Shown here: positions 1 through 6,816 of the stretch, one piece after another
Position numbering within the stretch: position 1 is the first letter of the stretch
Layout: every line of letters starts with the position of its first letter
Origin: an uncultured Hungatella sp.
GTDB taxonomy: Bacteria; Bacillota; Clostridia; Lachnospirales; Lachnospiraceae
DNA: 20,242 nucleotides
Assembly (NCBI GenBank): GCA_959018155.1
Contig: CAUEKH010000005.1
Span: 1 to 20,242 of the forward strand
Direction of reading: 5' to 3'
Translations under genes and position numbers: made by a program
Notes under the pieces: generated by a model
What the model saw: only the letters and a program-made list of their open reading frames with translations
Told to the model about the DNA's origin: nothing
The model's database searches: none

Positions 1-223
1 AAAGCTGGTAAGCCACTGCGCTTAAATGAGAATGGCCGTCAATAAAGCCCGGCAGCACGGTACGCCCCTCCATATCCTTTAAAACCGCCTCCCGTGAAAG
101 CCTTTTCATCTCCTCTAAATCCCCTGTACTTTCAATCCTCCCATTCCTCACCAGAACGGCTTCCGGTGAAGGCTGAGTTTCATCCATCGTCAGAAACGTT
201 CCATGGTACAGTATTGTATCCAC
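1..223 (-). CDS. Amidohydrolase family protein, N-terminal part (cut by window edge)
   Basis: Translated by hand from a GTG start at 223; an AGGAGGT ribosome-binding site sits 7 bases upstream. About 74 codons are visible. The N-terminus reads MDTILYHGTFLTMDE, typical of the small beta-sandwich that opens metal-dependent amidohydrolases. Near residues 58-66 it has the sequence PGFIDGHSH, whose HxH pair (H64, H66) binds the active-site metal in this superfamily. The style resembles YtcJ-like amidohydrolases (amidohydrolase family 3), but substrate cannot be told from this fragment. It begins 22 bases after the stop of apt and is probably cotranscribed with it. A link to adenine or purine metabolism is tempting because of apt, but that is inference only. 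Confidence 0.75.
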   Translation of the reverse strand, partial: MDTILYHGTFLTMDETQPSPEAVLVRNGRIESTGDLEEMKRLSREAVLKDMEGRTVLPGFIDGHSHLSAVAYQL

Positions 224-245
224 AGACAGCACCTCCTGTCATATT

Positions 246-770
246 CTATTTTCCATCGTAAATAATCACGGAATCCACATCGTAACCGGCAAGCTTCTCC
301 CTGCCGTTTAACCCTGCCAGTTCCATAATGAAGCAGATCTTAACGACCTCTCCGCCAAGTTCCTCCACCAGATTGATAATCGCCTCAATTGTACCGCCGG
401 TTGCGATCAGGTCATCAATAATTACCACTTTCTGGCCCGGCTTAATGGAATCCTTATGCATCTCGATCGTAGCAGTCCCGTACTCCAGCTCATAATCAGC
501 GGAAATAACCTCTCTCGGAAGTTTTCCCTTCTTCCTCACCGGAACAAAGCCTTTTTTCTCCGCATAAGCCACCGGAACGCCGAATATAAATCCTCTCGAT
601 TCCGGTCCCACCACAACATCATACTCAACTCCATCAAGCATCTTCCGGATGCCATCCACAGCCATTACAAGTCCATCCGGATCCTGCAAAATCGTTGTCA
701 CATCCCGGAAAATAATCCCCGGCTCCGGAAAATCCGGAATACTGGTAACATAGTCTTCCAACCTCTTCAT
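246..770 (-). CDS. apt: Adenine phosphoribosyltransferase
   Basis: Cytoplasmic purine-salvage enzyme that joins adenine and PRPP to give AMP and pyrophosphate. The 174-residue length is normal for bacterial Apt. The type I phosphoribosyltransferase PRPP-binding motif VVIIDDLIATGGT is at residues 115-127. The Apt N-terminal pattern IPDFPEPGIIFRD (about 11-23) and the VGPESRGFIFG segment (about 54-64) are also present. An AGAGG-type ribosome-binding site lies just upstream of the ATG. The gene follows a ~150-base leader with a promoter at 929-934 and is followed after 22 bases by an amidohydrolase gene. All key residues look intact. Confidence 0.95.
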   Translation of the reverse strand: MKRLEDYVTSIPDFPEPGIIFRDVTTILQDPDGLVMAVDGIRKMLDGVEYDVVVGPESRGFIFGVPVAYAEKKGFVPVRKKGKLPREVISADYELEYGTATIEMHKDSIKPGQKVVIIDDLIATGGTIEAIINLVEELGGEVVKICFIMELAGLNGREKLAGYDVDSVIIYDGK

Positions 771-864
771 AGTCCTCTACCTCTTCATTTATTATTCGCT
801 TATATTTGATGATGATACCTGAATACAAAGAAATCAGGCCATCATTATCTGCGTCATTTCTCCC

Positions 865-877
865 GCCGGGACCCGGC
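865..877. other. GC-rich dyad in the apt leader
   Basis: GCCGGG, one base, CCCGGC: a perfect 6-bp inverted repeat in the untranslated leader of apt, between the proximal promoter and the start codon. A second small dyad (CCTGA...TCAGG, 818-838) lies closer to the gene. There is no T-run after either, so they are not terminators. They may be leader RNA structure or a protein-binding site; function unknown. Confidence 0.35.
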
Positions 878-894
878 AGTTTACTTTCTGCAAT

Positions 895-1026
895 CTCAGC
901 TGGCTTGAAAAAACTCGCACACTGTTTAATTATACCATGGTCACTAAGCTCGTGGAAGACCTCGCTAAGGGTCCAGGCATATGTTCTCAGCAGGCTCAAA
1001 AAACCTCGCCAACTGTTCACATTATA
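895..1026 (-). repeat. Two divergent direct copies of a ~45-bp promoter-containing element
   Basis: Copy A is about 895-936 and copy B about 986-1028, both read on the minus strand. Each holds an extended -10 box (TGGTATAAT), an AACAGT block, a GCGAG motif, six T residues and a CTGAG end. By eye they match at about 80 percent with a few one- to two-base indels. The spacer between them holds two copies of CTTAGYGA (plus-strand positions 941-948 and 962-969), 21 bases apart. The element looks like a local duplication of a promoter plus its start-proximal region. No terminal inverted repeats or coding potential were seen. Confidence 0.6.
929..934 (-). promoter_or_regulatory. Proximal apt promoter, extended -10 box
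   Basis: On the minus strand TATAAT is preceded by TGG, giving an extended -10 (TGnTATAAT). The -35 region is poor, as is common for extended -10 promoters. Transcription would start near 922 and give a leader of roughly 150 bases before apt. Confidence 0.5.
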
Positions 1027-1040
1027 CCACATAATGTGAA
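1016..1040 (-). promoter_or_regulatory. Distal apt promoter (-10 at 1021-1026) inside a perfect operator-like dyad
   Basis: The minus strand has the same extended -10 (TGGTATAAT) as the proximal copy. Here the -10 lies inside a perfect inverted repeat: arms TTCACATTAT (1016-1025) and ATAATGTGAA (1031-1040) around a 5-base centre. A 25-bp dyad over a -10 box is the classical position of a repressor operator. The proximal copy lacks the second arm. The regulator cannot be identified from sequence. Confidence 0.5.
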
Positions 1041-1083
1041 AGAAGCCATAATTTTATGCTTTTAGAATCAGAATCCCTCCATG

Positions 1084-1121
1084 AAAAAAAATAAATGGAA
1101 GCAGTTCATCCGCTTCCATTT
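1084..1121 (-). terminator. Rho-independent terminator of xerD
   Basis: Read on the minus strand: stem AAATGGAAGC (1112-1121) and GCTTCCATTT (1093-1102), perfect 10 bp with a 9-base loop, followed by A and eight T residues (1084-1091). It begins 26 bases after the xerD stop and separates xerD from the apt promoters. Confidence 0.9.
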
Positions 1122-1146
1122 GCAAAAAAAACAGTAAAATTCAGTT

Positions 1147-2034
1147 TCAGTTTCTCGGATGCGCCCCCGCGTACACGCTACGGACCGCTTCCTCCTTCGA
1201 GTAATTCACATACATCTGTGTCGACGCCATATCTGAATGGCCCATCATGGCCTGTACCGCATGGATATCCGCTCCATTGCGCAAAAGATGCACGGCAAAG
1301 GAATGGCGCAGAGTGTGAGGCGTGATATCCGCCTGAATCCCCGCCTTCTCGCCATAATATTTAATAATCTTCCAGAAGCCCTGCCGGCTCATGGGATGGC
1401 CATTACAGTTGGTAAAAAGCCACTCGCTCTCATTGCCCTTCAAAAGGCTCGTCCTGCCATTTTCCATGTAATTCACCATGGCCTGTTTCGCCACCTTGCC
1501 AAACGGCACCATGCGCTCCTTGTGCTCATCCCGGCAGGTGATAAATCCAATCTGAAGATTGACATCCTCCACCTTTAAATGGATCAGTTCCGACACACGG
1601 ATTCCCGTGGCGTAGAGAAGTTCCAGCATGGCCTTGTCCCTGATTTCCTTCGGTGTGTCTCCGCCCGGCTGGCTTAAGAGGCTGTTGACCTCCTCCACAG
1701 TCAGAAACGTGGGCGCCTTCTTTTCAATCTTCGGCGCTTTTAACATCTCTGCCGGATCCCGCCGAATATGGCCTTCACTGAACTCATAGTGGAAAAATGA
1801 CTTTATGGAGGCCAGTGTCCTTGAAATGGTGGTAGTGGCTTTTCCTTCCTTCTCCAGATACAGGACGTATGAATTTAAACTGGTCCTCGTCACACGGTCT
1901 GTTTCCGTGATTCCCTGTCCTTCCAGATAGGAAGCCATATGAAGCAAATCCCTCTGATAGGAAACCTCCGTATTCTTTGATGTCTTTTTCACTTCTCTCA
2001 AGTATTTTACATACTCATAAATATCCTCTACCAT
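1147..2034 (-). CDS. xerD: Tyrosine site-specific recombinase XerD
   Basis: Cytoplasmic, DNA-bound recombinase that with a XerC partner resolves chromosome dimers at dif. At 295 residues it has the normal Xer length and two-domain layout: N-terminal SAM-like core-binding domain (about 1-90) and C-terminal catalytic domain (about 108-290). All catalytic residues are visible: R146 (ATGIRVSEL), K172, H240 and R243 (PHTLRHSFA), H266 (MMGHSD) and nucleophile Y275 (TQMYVNY). It has its own promoter and its own terminator, so it is a single-gene unit. It lies downstream of spoIIM as in Bacillus subtilis, where spoIIM and xerD (ripX) are close neighbours. XerD rather than XerC is chosen from this context; the sequence alone would not fully exclude a XerC-like protein. 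Confidence 0.88.
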   Translation of the reverse strand: MVEDIYEYVKYLREVKKTSKNTEVSYQRDLLHMASYLEGQGITETDRVTRTSLNSYVLYLEKEGKATTTISRTLASIKSFFHYEFSEGHIRRDPAEMLKAPKIEKKAPTFLTVEEVNSLLSQPGGDTPKEIRDKAMLELLYATGIRVSELIHLKVEDVNLQIGFITCRDEHKERMVPFGKVAKQAMVNYMENGRTSLLKGNESEWLFTNCNGHPMSRQGFWKIIKYYGEKAGIQADITPHTLRHSFAVHLLRNGADIHAVQAMMGHSDMASTQMYVNYSKEEAVRSVYAGAHPRN

Positions 2035-2068
2035 CTTTTTGTCCCCTAACCCTCCGGTCTCAAAAACA

Positions 2069-2082
2069 GCCGAAAAATCGGC
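2069..2082 (-). other. Small hairpin in the xerD 5' leader
   Basis: On the minus strand GCCGA, four T, TCGGC forms a 5-bp stem, followed by TGTTTTT. It lies between the xerD promoter and the start codon. It could be a weak attenuator or just leader structure. The short stem keeps confidence low. Confidence 0.3.
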
Positions 2083-2093
2083 CTCTTCCTATC

Positions 2094-2122
2094 ATTATAT
2101 AGACTTATTTCGATAAAATCAA
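2094..2122 (-). promoter_or_regulatory. Sigma-A type promoter of xerD
   Basis: Minus strand: -35 TTGATT (2117-2122), 17-base spacer, -10 TATAAT (2094-2099). The predicted start is near 2087, about 50 bases before the xerD ATG. Confidence 0.65.
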
Positions 2123-2166
2123 ACACATTTTTCCCACTTTACAGGCATTTAGGGGCTACTTTACAT

Positions 2167-2218
2167 AAAAAAGTACAACATGTTGGAATCTGGTGTAACA
2201 GGCTCGCAACATGTTGTA
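2167..2218 (-). terminator. Terminator after spoIIM built from two palindromic arms
   Basis: Perfect 12-bp inverted repeat: TACAACATGTTG (2174-2185) and CAACATGTTGTA (2207-2218), 21-base loop, followed on the minus strand by C and six T (2167-2172). This fits a rho-independent terminator for spoIIM. Unusually, each arm contains CAACATGTTG, itself a perfect palindrome, so the DNA also presents two identical dyads with centres 31 bp apart. Confidence 0.55.
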
Positions 2219-2273
2219 AAAAATTTTTAAATATTTTTTTATTTTTCCCCATTTTTCCGGGCTTTTCCGGGCT

Positions 2274-2930
2274 TTATCCACCGGCCAGACGCAGAAAAAA
2301 CGGGTTCAGCCACACTTCCGAAGCCGCACCGGCTGAGAGAAAGAGGAAAAGCAGAAGCAGCGCAAATATTCTGAGCCGCTCTCCGCGCCGGATTCCCCAG
2401 AGTATTAACAGGCACCACACCGGCACATAGAAGAACGCCTGGGGCATCACAGACGCGGCAAACAGGAAGAGTCCTTTGAGCCCCTTCTGGCCCGTCATGA
2501 CAGATAAGACCACTCCCACCGATAAACCAAAACCGCCGGTCAGCAGACAGAAACAGGGAACGCCATAAACAGTCAGTCCAAGAAGCCACGCTATCAAAAC
2601 CTCTGTCAGCCGCTGCCGCATAATCTGCTGAAACATGCGAAGCTGTGCCTCCTTTCCAGCTGCCTGGCTGTGTTCCAGCAGGCCAAGATAATAGGAGGCC
2701 TCATCCGCCAGCGACGGATAAAACAGATTGGCTGCCACAGTTCCCCCGATAATCCCCGCAAAGAAACAGACAAGGAAGAGATTGACAGGGTCCCGCCTGA
2801 AATTCAGGAGAGTTTTTCTGCCGCGGATTGGCTGCATGATACCTGTATTCCCCCCACTGATGGCGGCCGGCTTAACGCCTCTTCTCCATCTTCTCCACCG
2901 GTAACCCAGATTTCGCCAAAATACCGCCAT
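2274..2930 (-). CDS. spoIIM: Stage II sporulation protein M (SpoIIM family membrane protein)
   Basis: A 218-residue polytopic membrane protein of the SpoIIM family. In Bacillus SpoIIM is part of the SpoIID-SpoIIM-SpoIIP complex that remodels septal peptidoglycan and drives engulfment of the forespore. The N-terminus is basic (R- and W-rich, residues 1-48). About five hydrophobic segments follow, near 50-70, 109-129, 131-146, 150-178 and 186-207. The ATG at 2930 has an AGGAGG site 10 bases upstream, which supports this start. Its place upstream of xerD matches the Bacillus gene order. The family call rests on topology, length and context; individual catalytic residues are not expected. Confidence 0.8.
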   Translation of the reverse strand: MAVFWRNLGYRWRRWRRGVKPAAISGGNTGIMQPIRGRKTLLNFRRDPVNLFLVCFFAGIIGGTVAANLFYPSLADEASYYLGLLEHSQAAGKEAQLRMFQQIMRQRLTEVLIAWLLGLTVYGVPCFCLLTGGFGLSVGVVLSVMTGQKGLKGLFLFAASVMPQAFFYVPVWCLLILWGIRRGERLRIFALLLLFLFLSAGAASEVWLNPFFLRLAGG

Positions 2931-2982
2931 ACGGAAAATCCCTCCTGCAAAAGTCCTGTCACATTTTATGACCGCAGAAGGG

Positions 2983-3009
2983 ATTGTATTCTTTTATTCT
3001 GAAATAAAC
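2983..3009 (-). promoter_or_regulatory. Possible sigma-E-like promoter of spoIIM
   Basis: Minus strand AATACAAT (2983-2990) matches the sigma-E -10 consensus CATACAnT at all but the first base. GTTTATTT (3002-3009) resembles the -35. Their spacing (11-12 bases) is shorter than the usual 13-15, which weakens the call. The position, about 46 bases from the start codon and overlapping the end of the upstream gene, is sensible, and Bacillus spoIIM is known to be sigma-E controlled. Confidence 0.3.
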
Positions 3010-4115
3010 CAGTCCGTAATATCGTCCCACTCAACCATTTCCGGAAATTCCTTTCGGCGTCTGAAGGCTGCCGCACACGCTGCCGCGTCTTCAGAAGTCA
3101 GAATCCGGTCGCGCCGTTCTTCCACTTCCCCTCCGTCAATGGTAATCGTTTCTCTCTCATTACCAGCCGGACAAGCACGATATCTGGCCTTTTTGTGAAC
3201 GAAACTGCCATCCCTGTCGTACAGACGTATCTCTGCCGTATACCCGCCAGGCGTTCCGCCAATCTGGAAATAGCTTCCATCATCCCGATACTCCAGAATC
3301 GCAGTGCTGTCCTGATAGCCGCCTGTCATCCGCTCTATCTTTTGCATTACCATTTCTCCGGTTGGGTTGATAAACCGCATCACGTACCGGTCTTCCATAT
3401 GCCCGACACAGAAAAGCGTATAGTCCTCCCGATCATAAAAGTCTTCTGACAGCCCCAAAAGCCGTTCTCTCTCCGCCTCCAAATCCCAGTCTCCCTTTGA
3501 TGAACTGATGAGTCCTCTCAAAATCAATCTTGCAGGATAGACATACCCCGCCACCAGACAGACCGTAAATATTTTATATTTCTGTTCATTGTGCTTCAGC
3601 CTGCCGGTTAGCTGATTTTCCTTATTGAGGCACTCTCTCCACGCCTCTTCCCCGAGTTCATACGCCCGGATCATTCGGCCGTAATCCGCGTACTCATCAA
3701 GCTTCGGGCAGATTTTCGAGGTGATCTCCCGATATATATGGGCGGCAATTCTCTCGCAGCTATTCCTCTCGTAAAAGGCGTACTCCCGGTATTTTTTCCC
3801 GCGCCAGAACATCTGGTTGCTGTTATTGTCGTAAACATCGGGCTTTACTGCCATTAACGCCACATTTTTCTGTTTCTCCTCTGTGACTTTGGAGTAAAGC
3901 CTGTCAAACTCCGGACACGTAATTTCACCCCGCAGCCCGTAATAATGGGTGCTGCCGGCTCTTTGATACATGAGGTCGATCCGCTGATCGAAACCATTTT
4001 TCTGTCTCACAAACTTCCCGGCGGCACGGCATTTTTTAAATCCGTCCTTTGACAGGAAATTTTCATAGACCAGTTCCAGAATCTGTCTGTATTTCTCCTC
4101 CATCAGAGTTCTCAT
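2994..4115 (-). CDS. Hypothetical protein, possibly DUF4304-like at the N-terminus
   Basis: I do not recognise the function. The ATG at 4115 is chosen because GGAGG lies 5 bases upstream; an in-frame GTG at 4121 is inside that site. The 373-residue protein is charged and soluble, with no signal peptide or clear membrane helix. The first ~75 residues (a helical stretch near 2-20 with KYRQILELVYENFL, then DGFKKCRAAGKFVRQ) look like the opening of DUF4304-type proteins; this is a tentative memory-based resemblance. The last ~115 residues are rich in short strands and turns with acidic ends. It lies between the NUDIX gene with its repeat array and spoIIM, 63 bases from the latter, so it may be cotranscribed with it. 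Confidence 0.6.
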   Translation of the reverse strand: MRTLMEEKYRQILELVYENFLSKDGFKKCRAAGKFVRQKNGFDQRIDLMYQRAGSTHYYGLRGEITCPEFDRLYSKVTEEKQKNVALMAVKPDVYDNNSNQMFWRGKKYREYAFYERNSCERIAAHIYREITSKICPKLDEYADYGRMIRAYELGEEAWRECLNKENQLTGRLKHNEQKYKIFTVCLVAGYVYPARLILRGLISSSKGDWDLEAERERLLGLSEDFYDREDYTLFCVGHMEDRYVMRFINPTGEMVMQKIERMTGGYQDSTAILEYRDDGSYFQIGGTPGGYTAEIRLYDRDGSFVHKKARYRACPAGNERETITIDGGEVEERRDRILTSEDAAACAAAFRRRKEFPEMVEWDDITDWFISE

Positions 4116-4143
4116 GGACACCTCCGGTTATCTTCGCCTGACT

Positions 4144-4260
4144 GTAACGTCATCTGACGTGGTAAATCATCTGACATGGTAAATCATCTGCACGGTAAAT
4201 CATTCGCACAGTAAATCATCTGCGCAGTAAATCATCTGCACAATAAATCATCTGACATGG
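4144..4260. repeat. Seven-copy 16-17-bp tandem repeat
   Basis: The core GTAAATCATCTG recurs with CATCTG (or CATTCG) at 4151, 4168, 4185, 4201, 4217, 4233 and 4249. The period is 17 for the first units and 16 for the rest, the difference being TGACATG versus TGCACG-type tails. The first unit contains a dyad, ACGTCA and TGACGT (4147-4160). The last copy supplies the final codons and stop of the NUDIX gene; the first copies end about 30 bases before the next gene. The copies are contiguous with no spacers, so this is a minisatellite, not CRISPR. Confidence 0.85.
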
Positions 4261-4799
4261 TATTTCTGAGCGTAAGACATAATCGCAGCGATAGTTTTTC
4301 CGTCTGTTATCTCACCCTTAAAAATCAGCTGTTCCAAATCTTCGACCGACCACTCTTCCACCTCAATGCACTCATCCTCGTCGAGATGCTGGCTGGAGGC
4401 TTCCAAATCCCTGGCAACGAAGATATCAATGGCTTCGTCGCAGAAAGCGATGGTAGTATTGACACTGATTAAATACTCCATCTTCTCTTTCTCCGTCTTA
4501 AAGCCCGTCTCTTCCTCCAGTTCCCTGTGAGCGCAGTCCAGCTTCGGTTCCTCCGGATAGTCGAGAGCTCCGGCCGGAATCTCCAGCGTGTAACGATCGA
4601 GGGCATTCCGGTACTGGCGGACCATTAAAAGTTTTCCCTCTTTCGTCACCGGCACCACGGCCGCAGCCCCGTTGTGATGGATAAAATCCCAGTGAGCCTC
4701 GTGGCCGTTGGCCATAACCGTGTCCTCATAGAATTTTAAAATGGTCCCCTGATACTTCAATTCTCTTTTTAAACGCACTACTGGTGGCTGTTCCATCAT
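4248..4799 (-). CDS. NUDIX hydrolase, ADP-ribose pyrophosphatase type
   Basis: A 183-residue cytoplasmic hydrolase of nucleoside diphosphates linked to another moiety, probably ADP-ribose (to AMP and ribose-5-phosphate). The Nudix box lies at about 77-100 (GALDYPEEPK to RELEEETGF) with the REL-EEETGF core intact. There are six rather than five residues between its first Gly and the first Glu, a one-residue insertion compared with the standard GX5EX7REUXEEXGU. The preceding TLEIPAGALD is typical of the NudF group. AGGAGG stands 5 bases before the first ATG and 8 before a second ATG directly after it, so either may be used. It follows proC by 15 bases (same operon). Its C-terminal residues and stop codon are encoded by the last unit of a tandem repeat. 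Confidence 0.88.
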   Translation of the reverse strand: MMEQPPVVRLKRELKYQGTILKFYEDTVMANGHEAHWDFIHHNGAAAVVPVTKEGKLLMVRQYRNALDRYTLEIPAGALDYPEEPKLDCAHRELEEETGFKTEKEKMEYLISVNTTIAFCDEAIDIFVARDLEASSQHLDEDECIEVEEWSVEDLEQLIFKGEITDGKTIAAIMSYAQKYHVR

Positions 4800-4814
4800 T
4801 ATTTCCTCCTGATA

Positions 4815-5609
4815 TCATATATTTTCGCTTTTGACAAAACAGGCGTCTCCGGCCTTGATTACCGCGTTCCGGAATCCGAACTCTTCCAGGGCGGAAACTC
4901 CGGCAATCGTGGTTCCCCCCGGAGAACAGACTTTATCTTTTAAAGCGGCAGGATGTTCCCCTGTTTCCAGAACCATTTTCGCGCTGCCATAGACTGCCTG
5001 GGCCGCCATCTCATATGCGGCATCTCTTGGAAGACCGTATTTGACGGCGCTGTCAGCCAGAGCCTCGATGAACATATATACGTAGGCCGGGGAACTGCCG
5101 CTGACACAGACCACCGCGCTCATCTGGCGCTCCTCCACCTTTCGCATCTTTCCAAAGGACTGGAAAATCTCTTCTATCGTTTTTCTCTCCTCTTCATCGA
5201 AATCCGCGTCGTTGTAGCAGACCCCGGTCATTCCTTCCCCGAGCAGGGCCGGCGTATTAGGCATGGCCCGGACTACGCGCTTTTCAATTCCCAGCTTTTC
5301 CTTAAGCTGGCCAATGGTGATTCCCGGGGCAATGGAGATAATAACATTTTTTTCCGTTGTGATATTGCAGATATTTTTCAGTACCCCGTCAAAATACTGG
5401 GGTTTTACCGCAAGAATCACGTATTTCGCCTGGTTGGCGCATTCCGCGTTGCTTCTGACGTACGCTACGCCTGTCTCTTCTGAAACAGCGGCACATCTCT
5501 CCTGATTCACGTCGGTAAAGATGATTTCTTCCTTTCCGTATAAATGAAGCAGACCTTTTAAAATGGCCAGGCCCATGTTTCCGATTCCGATAATTCCAAT
5601 TTTTACCAT
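4815..5609 (-). CDS. proC: Pyrroline-5-carboxylate reductase
   Basis: Last step of proline synthesis: reduces 1-pyrroline-5-carboxylate to proline with NAD(P)H in the cytoplasm. The 264-residue length is normal. The N-terminal Rossmann motif GIIGIGNMG is at 5-13. A second conserved stretch, RAMPNTPALLGEG, lies near 114-126. The C-terminal family signature with SPGGTTIAGVSALEE starts near 229. AGGAGG lies upstream of the ATG. It sits between a lactonase-family gene (42 bases upstream) and a NUDIX gene (15 bases downstream) with no terminator seen on either side, so the three are probably one transcript. Confidence 0.95.
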   Translation of the reverse strand: MVKIGIIGIGNMGLAILKGLLHLYGKEEIIFTDVNQERCAAVSEETGVAYVRSNAECANQAKYVILAVKPQYFDGVLKNICNITTEKNVIISIAPGITIGQLKEKLGIEKRVVRAMPNTPALLGEGMTGVCYNDADFDEEERKTIEEIFQSFGKMRKVEERQMSAVVCVSGSSPAYVYMFIEALADSAVKYGLPRDAAYEMAAQAVYGSAKMVLETGEHPAALKDKVCSPGGTTIAGVSALEEFGFRNAVIKAGDACFVKSENI

Positions 5610-5651
5610 GATGTTCTCCTCCTGATGACTTTTATTCTAGCACCGTTTATT

Positions 5652-6728
5652 TTAAGAGCGGACTATTTTCACACAGACTGGTTTTCCAACTGAAAATTCC
5701 TGGATCTTCTCTTCCGGCATTCCCGTCTCCGGATTCCTTTTCCAGATGACTACATTGTCGGAATCCTGGTTTGCGACGACGAGATACGTTCCGTCCGGTG
5801 AGAGACAGAAACTTCTCGGTGTCTTTCCACCACAGTCACGGCTTCCTACCATGGTGAGCGCGCCATCTTCTCCTGTCGAGTAAACCGTAATCGTATCCGT
5901 CCCGCGGTTCGATACATAGAGATAACGGCCGTCCGGTGACAGTTCGATGCCAGCGGCGGTAGAACCGCCCTCCGGTATGGCCGTTCCATCTGCCAGCGTC
6001 GAAATTTTCTGCTTAAAAACAGCATTTCCTGTCTCCGGATCATAGGCGTAACGGTACACATGATTTCCCATCTCCGTCACCACGTAGAGGGTCCTTCCAT
6101 CCGGCGTAAAGCAGAGATGGCGCGGCCCCTCCCCGCCGTCTATGGAAATATCGGCCTGCGGATATTCGAGAACCTCGCCGCCTTCCAGCCGGTACTGTTT
6201 GACCAAATCAAGGCCCAGATCAGCCGCCAGAAGATAGCGCCCGTCCGGCGTCGTAAATGTGGAATGCGCGTGCGGCCCCTCCTGCCTCTCCGGATTCACC
6301 CCTTTTCCCTGATACTGGAAATTATAAAGCGGTTCTCCCAATAATCCGGACTGTTCCAAGGGCATTGCAAGGACATTTCCGCTTATGTAATTAGCGACAG
6401 AAACTCCCGTTCCGCCGGGCCAGACCGTTACGTGACAGCTTCCTGCACCGGTCAGTGTTTTCGACTGCTGAGGTTTGAAAATCCCTTCCGTTTCATCGTA
6501 TTTCATAACGAAAAGTTCAGAGGAATCATCCCGCTCGCTGACGACATACATCTCTTTTCCGTATAAAGCTAAATACGCCGGATTTCTGTAATCGCGATAG
6601 ATATGGACCAGTTTCGCAGTCAGTGTGTCCACGTCCATCTCAAACTGACAGATCCCCTCGCCAAATGGCGCATTCTTTATGCCGCCGTATTCTTCTGTAA
6701 ATGTTCCGATTAAAATAGTCTCCTTCAT
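5652..6728 (-). CDS. Lactonase-family beta-propeller protein (6-phosphogluconolactonase type)
   Basis: A 358-residue protein of the YbhE/Pgl-type lactonase family, which folds as a seven-bladed beta-propeller and, in characterised members, hydrolyses 6-phosphogluconolactone in the oxidative pentose phosphate path. Blade repeats are visible: TPDGRYLLAAD, GPRHLCFTPDGRTLYVV, ELSPDGRYLYVSNR and CLSPDGTYLVVANQDSDN. The opening ILIGTFTEEYGG and the GPHAHS segment in the middle are family hallmarks. There is no signal peptide, so it is cytoplasmic. It is the first gene of the lactonase-proC-NUDIX unit. Whether the lactone is the phosphogluconate one or another sugar lactone cannot be told from sequence. 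Confidence 0.85.
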   Translation of the reverse strand: MKETILIGTFTEEYGGIKNAPFGEGICQFEMDVDTLTAKLVHIYRDYRNPAYLALYGKEMYVVSERDDSSELFVMKYDETEGIFKPQQSKTLTGAGSCHVTVWPGGTGVSVANYISGNVLAMPLEQSGLLGEPLYNFQYQGKGVNPERQEGPHAHSTFTTPDGRYLLAADLGLDLVKQYRLEGGEVLEYPQADISIDGGEGPRHLCFTPDGRTLYVVTEMGNHVYRYAYDPETGNAVFKQKISTLADGTAIPEGGSTAAGIELSPDGRYLYVSNRGTDTITVYSTGEDGALTMVGSRDCGGKTPRSFCLSPDGTYLVVANQDSDNVVIWKRNPETGMPEEKIQEFSVGKPVCVKIVRS

Positions 6729-6816
6729 TGCCAGCCTCTTTTCTTTCCCTGTATTTTCTGAGCGTTCTCCCGGTTGAAGGGAGGAAGTGTCTTTTCGAAC
6801 TCTTTAATTAGCATTT

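Noticed and set aside
634..1032. 132-codon minus-strand ORF across the apt leader
   Set aside because: Runs through both apt promoters and into apt in another frame; odd composition and no good ribosome-binding site.
4144..4260. CRISPR-like array
   Set aside because: Units of 16-17 bp follow one another without unique spacers; no cas gene in the window. It is a minisatellite.
4953..5483. 176-codon plus-strand ORF
   Set aside because: Lies entirely opposite proC, whose motifs are complete; composition is that of an antisense shadow.
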